Both the position numbers and the translations under genes were made by a program. Shown piece after piece: positions 57,950 to 64,000 of a stretch of 64,000 nucleotides of DNA. A model generated the notes under the pieces. It ran no database searches. It was not told where the DNA came from and was given only the letters and a program-made list of their open reading frames with translations. The DNA is taken from contig NC_089185.1 in assembly GCF_947507565.1 (NCBI RefSeq), forward strand, positions 992,001 through 1,056,000, read 5' to 3'. Origin of the DNA: Oscarella lobularis. Taxonomy: Eukaryota > Porifera > Homoscleromorpha > Homosclerophorida > Oscarellidae. Every line of letters begins with the position of its first letter. Within the stretch, counting starts at the first letter, position 1.

Positions 57950-58984
57950 ATGTCCGGATCGCGGTCGCCTAGAGACGTGCGACAAATCGTTTGGCTAAAT
58001 CGCAAAGAGGAGAACGCGTTCTTGGAAAAGAAATGCGACGACGTGCTCAAATTGGCTTCGTCGACGAGCGCGAACGACGCCGATGTCCTACGATCGCGCG
58101 TCGATCAGCAATCCGAACTGATATCGCTTCTCAAACGACGATCCGAGGACTTTCAAACGCAGCTATCGACGCTCGAGACGAAGTGCGCGACGCTCGAAAC
58201 GGACGGCGAACGACTACGAAAATCGTTACGCGAGGAGCGCGAGCGAAAGGAATTGATGGAAAAGCGCTTTTTCGACTTGAATTCGAATCACGAGCAGATG
58301 ATCGAGCTGAAGGACGAATACAAGGGAATGAATGCAAAATTGCGCGACGAAAACAGCCGATTGCTCGCCGAAAATCAGACGCTCTTTTCCGGACGTTTGC
58401 AGGAACGAGACGAAATGATACGTCAATTGGAATCCCACGTGACGACTCTCGACGAACGATGTCGCCTCGCCGACGCGCGTACCGTCGAAATCGAGCGAAA
58501 GGGGAGAGTCGAGAGCGATCGTTACGAGAGACGAGTCGACGAGCTCGTGCGAGAGCTCGACGACGAACGTCGTAGATTTGAACGAGAGCGAGTCGAATCT
58601 CGGTCGAGGATCGAGTCCTTGTGCGACGAGGCGAGGAAGAGCGACGTCGTTGTGGAGAACGAGCGCGCCGAGCGGGTGCGACTGGGTGCGCTCGTGACGG
58701 AAAAGGATTGTTTGTTGAGGGAAAAGGAGAGCTGCGTCGATCGTCTTGCCAAGGAGAACGAGCGTCTCTCGTTGAAGATGACGGCGCTGGAGAGACGTTT
58801 TAGCGATCAGGTTGCTTTGGTGAATAGGGATGAGCAGGTGATGCGACTTCGGGAAACGGTTGCAGCGACCGAAGGCAAACTCGACGGTCTGCGACGGGAG
58901 TACGACGCTTATAAGAAACACTCCGCGCAACTCCTCAATAAGGAGAGAGAACTGAATTCCAAACTAAGGCACTTGTTAAAATAG
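57950..58984 (+). CDS. CCDC89-like coiled-coil protein
   Basis: A single-exon gene of 344 residues, from ATG 57950 to TAA 58984. It is almost all coiled coil, with a short Ser/Arg start (MSGSRSPRDVRQ). The segment VLRSRVDQQSELISLLKRRS near residue 50 resembles the CCDC89 (BOIP) pattern of LRSRLDEQS..I..LKRR. Vertebrate CCDC89 is also intronless and of similar length (about 370), which supports the call. CCDC89 has been linked to HEY1 and to sperm cells; the role here is unknown. Coiled coils give weak homology evidence, so any axonemal or centrosomal coiled-coil protein is an alternative. It converges on the UBXN11-like gene with 99 bases between the stops. Confidence 0.6.
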   Translation: MSGSRSPRDVRQIVWLNRKEENAFLEKKCDDVLKLASSTSANDADVLRSRVDQQSELISLLKRRSEDFQTQLSTLETKCATLETDGERLRKSLREERERKELMEKRFFDLNSNHEQMIELKDEYKGMNAKLRDENSRLLAENQTLFSGRLQERDEMIRQLESHVTTLDERCRLADARTVEIERKGRVESDRYERRVDELVRELDDERRRFERERVESRSRIESLCDEARKSDVVVENERAERVRLGALVTEKDCLLREKESCVDRLAKENERLSLKMTALERRFSDQVALVNRDEQVMRLRETVAATEGKLDGLRREYDAYKKHSAQLLNKERELNSKLRHLLK

Positions 58985-59083
58985 TTTATATTAGAATGTA
59001 CTAGTGCCTTCTCTTACTCACAAAGTTAGTTGATACGTGTTAGTTTGATCTTGTCAGAATCACTGCAGAACAATAGTTCGTTA

Positions 59084-61218
59084 TTATTTGAGGTAAAGTG
59101 CCGCATTGGGCACGAGGCCGCATTTCGATAGGGTATCATCTTCGTTGTCGTACAGACGATTAGGAAAGGCCGATCTTATTTCGTAAATACAAGAATATCC
59201 TCTGCCAGACAAACAGTGTTTTCAGGCCTAAAACGTATTTACTCTTGCATACCTGTGGTTATTGATGTACTTTCGTAAGTCGCTTATTGTGTCATCGTAT
59301 CTCATCTTTATGAGATAAGTCTACAGTAAGGAGGAAATGCTACCCTATCTCTCATTTGCAGACCTTCTACCACTGTGCACCTGATCTCCAGTCTCAGATT
59401 TCACTCTCAGCGTGGTTACGTCCTTTGTGAGGCTGTGTTGACTCCGAATTTCACCAACTATAGGAGTCTCGACCAGAGTGGTGCTACCGGTTTTTCCTGA
59501 GCACTAAAGAAACTATCTTAAACTGGCTGGTCTTCTCCGTTTGCTAATCGTGTACTTTAACGTGCTCAGCAATTTCAGATCGCACGTCAATCACTTTTCC
59601 TTTCCTTACGACAGCCTTGGGAAGTCTTCTTAAAAACTGTTCAGTGGAAACTGGAGAACCTAGACGGCAGAATCTATAGTACGGATTGACAAACGGTAAC
59701 GTGTACCATGAGACTTTGCTTCGCTGAACTCGACAGAAGACAATTGCCTATCCCCTTGCAAACTCCTTCCAGCGCCGGGAAAAGACGTCTGATGACGTCT
59801 ATCCTGATACACTTCTTCTCGTCTATCAGTCAACTAAATAAATCAATCAAAAAAAGACGCGAGAGCACAATTTCTTCTACTGTATACAGCAAAAGGAGTG
59901 CCATCGGGATATCGTTGCTGCAGTTCAGACGGAAAATAACCGTCCATGATATCCTGCATGCACTTCTAGAATGAAATTTGATAGCAAGCGTATCCCCTAT
60001 AGGATATGATTATTTACTTGAGCTGTGGGGTCACTATAAGGCCGAAATGGCCCAGCGAACATGACGAAGCCGTTTTGGTAAAGAGTCAAGGAAATAGGAT
60101 CCGGAAACTGAATGAGAGAGCAATTTCGCACGAGACGGCGAGTGAGTAGACAATTTCGCGTACCTTAAGCTTAGCTCCTCCGGTCGTATGAGCTACTTGA
60201 GCCACTCCTTCACCAGCTAAAGCATTCAGCTCCTATAGAAAAGACCTTGGAGCTGCGACATAGAAGATGCTTCAATCTTGCCTCAATGTTCTTAGCTGCT
60301 AAATTGAAATTCATGCAGAACTCGCTTTCTTTGGCGATTGACGATGCTAAGATCGGAACTGCGCCTTAATTAATTAATCTACTTAACAAGCTATTATGTG
60401 TACCTGGATTCCACATATTTCTTTCACTAGAAGCATCAGTGACGCTATCATCGTCATCTTCTCCGTCTTCATCTCCAACCCAAATCATTCCGTAGTCCGC
60501 AAGAAAGTTCTATCTCTTCTATGTCTCATATGCAATCATCATCATCAGTGCCAGACTTGCCTCCATGTCTTGAACTTGTTTTTGGAGTGCTCTGCATTTT
60601 TCCTGTAACTCTGTGATCTGCTGATTAGCTGGCGCTGAGACAACCAGACTGTCCACATCAACAAACAGCCGTGAAATTTCTTACCAGATGCCATTCGCAT
60701 GTAAGACAGTTTTTCTTCCAGCTCTCTTATTTTTTCGTCCTACGCGAAATAATAATAATACCACCAATGTTAGGCAACAATACCGAGAATACCTTTCCAA
60801 TTAGCTCTTTTCCTTTGTCAATCAGTTGTCTCTCGAGAACCCCCAATCGTCTCGCCATTGAACCAATAAACTCTTCATCAGACGGAGTCGCTGCACAGAA
60901 AAGCCTCAAACTAAAACGGGCTCGCTTCATTGTAAATTAGTACTTTGACGGTCGGATTCTTTCACCGCCAGAGGCAGTACGTCAGAACCTGTCGATGCCA
61001 ACGTTACTTCTCCTGCTTAGAGTGCTTCTCCGAGTCTTTATTTCCTACTTTTCAACGCCAAAGGACTGCTCCTGTACGGAATGGCCCTCTTGCTGTAAAA
61101 GTTCTTACAAAGGAACGGGCTTTTTATTCAAAACGATATCTTACCGGTCATCTAAAGTCTTCCTTGGAGATATCGGAAGCTTTTTCGTCTTCTTTAGGCT
61201 TGATTCAGGCGAACTCAT
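59084..61218 (-). CDS. UBXN11: UBXN11-like protein (coiled coil, SEP and UBX domains)
   Basis: The ATG at 61218 opens MSSPESSLKKTKKLPISPRK. Small exons join in phase through RKRAIPYRSSPLALK, TGEVTLASTG and EFIGSMARRLGVLERQLIDK, a coiled coil. The family segment NFLADYGMIWVGDEDGED follows. The SEP domain lies at about 60180-59880 (LTLYQNGFVMFAGPFRPYSD, FPSELQQRYPDGTPFAV). The UBX domain ends the protein: TTLRVKSETGDQVH, TYLIKMRYDDTISDLRKYI, YEIRSAFPNRLYDNEDDTL and GLVPNAALYLK, with the stop at 59084. UBX domains bind the p97/VCP ATPase. UBXN11 (Socius) has also been tied to Rnd GTPases and actin. One intron, 60560-60510, starts with gcaagt after ATGGAG and is a likely GC-AG intron. Exons between 59880 and 59250 are partly placed. 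Confidence 0.88.
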
Positions 61219-61446
61219 AACAAACCTCACGCACGCTAGTAAACACCTCCACCCACGTGCGCGCGAATGCAGAACCATGGATAAGTGGAGAACAAATCGA
61301 TATTCAGTACATATATTTCTTATCAGCAGACATGCATAATGAGAACAACTAGAGAAAGCACAATAAAATAACGAACCAAAAACACATCGTTTCTACTTCA
61401 GACAATCTAACATACTAATTATTCTTTGTCGTGCATGGGTCACATT

Positions 61447-64000
61447 TCAAAGGGTTGTGTCCTTAATTGCTTCGAAATCGTCCTTGTCTTCGCCTTTTGA
61501 CGACTCTCCTCCCAAATAGTCGAGAAAACCTTCACTGATCGCCATTTCATCTTTTCCCGGTTCGCGTTTGCCGGACTGGCTACGCTGACGACCGCCACGA
61601 GCTAATTTCTCAGCCGGAACGAGCAAGGAGTGCTCGTCTATGTCGTCAACGTCCGGTGAAGTGGCGGGGACGCCAGCGCGAGCGGACTCCTGAAAGGGAG
61701 GAGTCGGAGAATCGTACAGAGGATTGTTGAAATCACTGAGATACTCCTAAAAGAAGGAAAAAAACGCAGGGTAAGTTGCAGGTACAGTAGCGTACGGTTC
61801 ATGCAACTGACCTGAGACGCGTAAAGAGGATTGTCGGGCTGGACTTCCCAGTCGTGTCGGCCCAATTTTCTCGTCACTGTCTTCATTTCCATCTCGAGAT
61901 CGTTGGGATCGTCTTTGCCCATGACTTTCGTATCTTCCGTTATCGTTTTCACGCGCCTCTGCACATTTTCGTGACCCGTGTCGATCATCTCTTCGCGGGT
62001 CGTCGTCTTGAAAAGCCTCGCTTCTCCCAGTTCTGGATCGAAAACGCCACCGACGACGATTTTGTCATCACCTGCGGAATAGAAGCAGTTAACTAAGACT
62101 ATTTTACACATCAATCTGTTTTCCTCTTTACCTGGAGGGGCATGAAGTCCATCCAAATCTCGCAGTCCAATCTTTTCTGATTCTTCGTTGAGTCGGCGCT
62201 GTTCCTTTGCGACTTGCGATCTACATTTCAACGTATGAGTCTCTCTGATCACGATGTCGATTAGGCAAAACTTACTGTCGCCTGTATCGAATGACGAATA
62301 TTATAGGAATGATGATAATCAAAACAACGACGACAACGATGAGAATGATCGCCCAAATTGGGAAAGGATTCGAATCGATTTTAACCTCTCCTGGAATGAC
62401 AGTGCGAAGATCCTGTACGTAGGAAAAAACCCGTAAGCCATTGCTTTAATTAAAGGAACATCAGTAACTCACTTCAAGAATGAGACCATATCCGAATTCC
62501 TGCCTGAAACCAGCGATGTCCTCTCTTTTCGAAAGGATTTGCTCAACGAGCTCCTCTCCCGACAAATACACGTCGTTGCTTGTGTCTTCACCAGCAAACT
62601 CCAACCACAGACTAGTACACAAATGCTTACTAAAAGCAACAACAATATAGAATGCACTTACCAGCCATTTTCTTCAACATCTGACCGAGTGACGACTATC
62701 TTCAGTCCAAGAATATCGCCCAGACGACCAATAAAACTGTCCCTTTCTTCTTCAAACCGGTCTTTGGTCATCTCACAAATCGGGGCCATGACCAGAAGAT
62801 CAGTACCGAGAACATCAATGGTAACAACGCAAGGTGACGACAAATTTCCACCGTCGCGCGCCTCAACGACCAGCGTCCGCGACGAGGTAAGATTTCTCGC
62901 CACTGTGACGACGCCGGACGACGTATTGACCGCAAAACGATTATTTTCGTCTCCGCCTGTAATAGCGTACGAAACAACGCCGTAACTGCCAGAGTCTCCG
63001 TCGACGGCATTGACAGTCGTCACGTACGAACCGACGGGAAGAGTCTTGACAATTCTCACGCGTTCTTCGTTGTCGGAATGGCATTTCGGAACGATGTCGT
63101 TGACGTCGAGAACGCGAATGTAGATTCGAGTTTGATCTGGCGCGGAGATTTCCGTCGCGCCGTCTACGCCGTTCGCGCTGCCGGAGGCGTCCGTCGTCGT
63201 TTCGTTCTGATTCAGACGTTGCTGCTCTTCGTCGCGCTGCGCTTGATCGGTCGCTTCGATGACAAGAACGTATTCGTCCGTCGTCTCTCGATCGAGAGAA
63301 GCGATCGTTCGAACGACTCCCGTCGACGGCGAAATCTCGAATTTCTTCTCGTCATTTCCGGACACGATGCGATATTGGACGTCGGAGTGAATTGCGCCGC
63401 CGCTATCGGCGTCTTTCGCTTGAACGGTGGCTATCGTCGTTCCAATTGGACTATCTTCTGGCAGCTCCTTTTCATACCTCTCTTCGACGAACACCGGTTT
63501 GTTGACGTTGATTGCAACGTCGACTAATCCCAAACCGACTGCGATGGTCGTATTGCATGTTGTCCACGTAGCGTTAACAAACTCGCCGCGACCGCTGTCC
63601 ACCGCTATCACCTGTGCGCCGTCTGATGACTCGCGTACATCGACGACCGAATTGTTGAGAGATTCGATTATGACTTCCGAGCGAGACACGAGCATTCGTG
63701 CGCCGTCGCCAAAAAGTGCGGCGATGCTGACATCGGCTATTTTGCCTTGAAAGAACAGTTCTCGCTGCGCTGTTAAGAAGACCGTTTGACTGCTAAGCGG
63801 CGGACGCGGAGTCGTGTATTCAGATTCTATGATGATGGCACCGCGAATTTGAACGTCGAGCTTTATGGCATCGACCGGCGTGGACGTCACGACTATGGGT
63901 ACGGAGTCGAATCGCTGTTTCTGATAGTCCTCCACGATAATGTCGGTCGATCCTGGCGAAATTCCTACAATGAGACCGTCCTTCAGTGTCGCAATACTGT
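61447..64000 (-). CDS. Cadherin-like transmembrane protein (3' part; 5' beyond right edge)
   Basis: The exon crossing the right edge runs to about 62659. It has two recognisable cadherin repeats: ELPEDSPIGTTIATVQAKDA ... DVNDIVPKC, and LPVGSYVTTVNAVDGDSG ... TLVVEARDGGNLSSPCVVTI. A membrane-proximal domain (FIGRLGDILGLKIVVTRSDV) continues in the next exon (LWLEFAGEDTSNDV, EELVEQILSKREDIAG). The membrane span is at about 62380-62280 (AIILIVVVVVLIIIIPIIF) with RYRRQ stop transfer. The cytoplasmic part has about 190 residues, including GRHDWEVQPDNPLYASQ and DFNNPLYDS, two NPLY motifs 12 residues apart, and ends EAIKDTTL at 61447. There is no catenin-binding sequence like that of classical cadherins. 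CDH23-, FAT- or protocadherin-like groups are possible. The N-terminal repeats lie outside the window. Confidence 0.88.

Noticed and set aside
58226-58930. Minus-strand frame of 234 residues
   Set aside because: Antisense shadow of the single-exon CCDC89-like coiled-coil gene.

Overview
This window is animal nuclear DNA. The genes are cut by many short introns (mostly 45-70 bases, GT-AG, with a few GC-AG candidates). They encode metazoan proteins: a BAK-type apoptosis effector, a cadherin, a TRPA channel, CDK8, MMS22L, SEC63, a UBX/SEP protein and an EMI/EGF matrix protein. Genes sit a few hundred bases or less apart, often as divergent pairs with start codons 40-200 bases from each other. 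A compact, intron-rich genome with an animal gene set but secreted proteins of unusual domain order fits an early-branching animal; a sponge, perhaps a homoscleromorph, is my guess and is not proven by the sequence.

Region 1-7000 holds three minus-strand genes for cysteine-rich extracellular proteins: a repetitive TIL/VWC-like secreted protein running off the left edge, a TIL-TIL protein with a choice of cystine-knot or membrane-anchored end, and a MANSC-TSP1-TSP1-mucin receptor. The last two share a near-identical duplicated exon for a membrane span and acidic cytoplasmic tail. Region 7294-15403 holds a BAK homologue (+), a tail-anchored golgin-like coiled-coil protein (-), a 1.5 kb stretch without a clear gene, and an MFSD6-like transporter (-).

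Region 15443-25275 holds an orphan secreted glycoprotein (+), a many-exon MMS22L homologue (-) that carries a minisatellite and an unusually long repeat-filled intron, and an unrecognised 289-residue protein (+) read divergently from MMS22L. Region 26314-30175 is the divergent pair hnRNP R/Q (-) and aldo-keto reductase of AKR1A type (+). Region 30401-42293 is one very large minus-strand gene for a secreted EMI-EGF protein with about twenty degenerate FN3-like modules. Region 42712-50243 is the divergent pair TRPA channel (-) and CDK8 (+).

Region 50412-64000 has a zinc-finger gene (-), about 2 kb of apparently non-coding upstream DNA, the divergent pair SEC63 (-) and a CCDC89-like coiled-coil protein (+), a UBXN11-like gene (-), and the 3' part of a cadherin-like gene (-) that leaves the window on the right.

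The genes form no operon or single pathway; clustering is by compactness. The most unusual parts are the TIL/VWC exon array with the shared membrane-tail exon, the giant EMI/FN3-like protein, the two unrecognised genes, and the repeat-filled MMS22L intron. No rRNA, tRNA or CRISPR array was seen. All exon joins are hand-made from splice consensus and reading phase, without transcript evidence.
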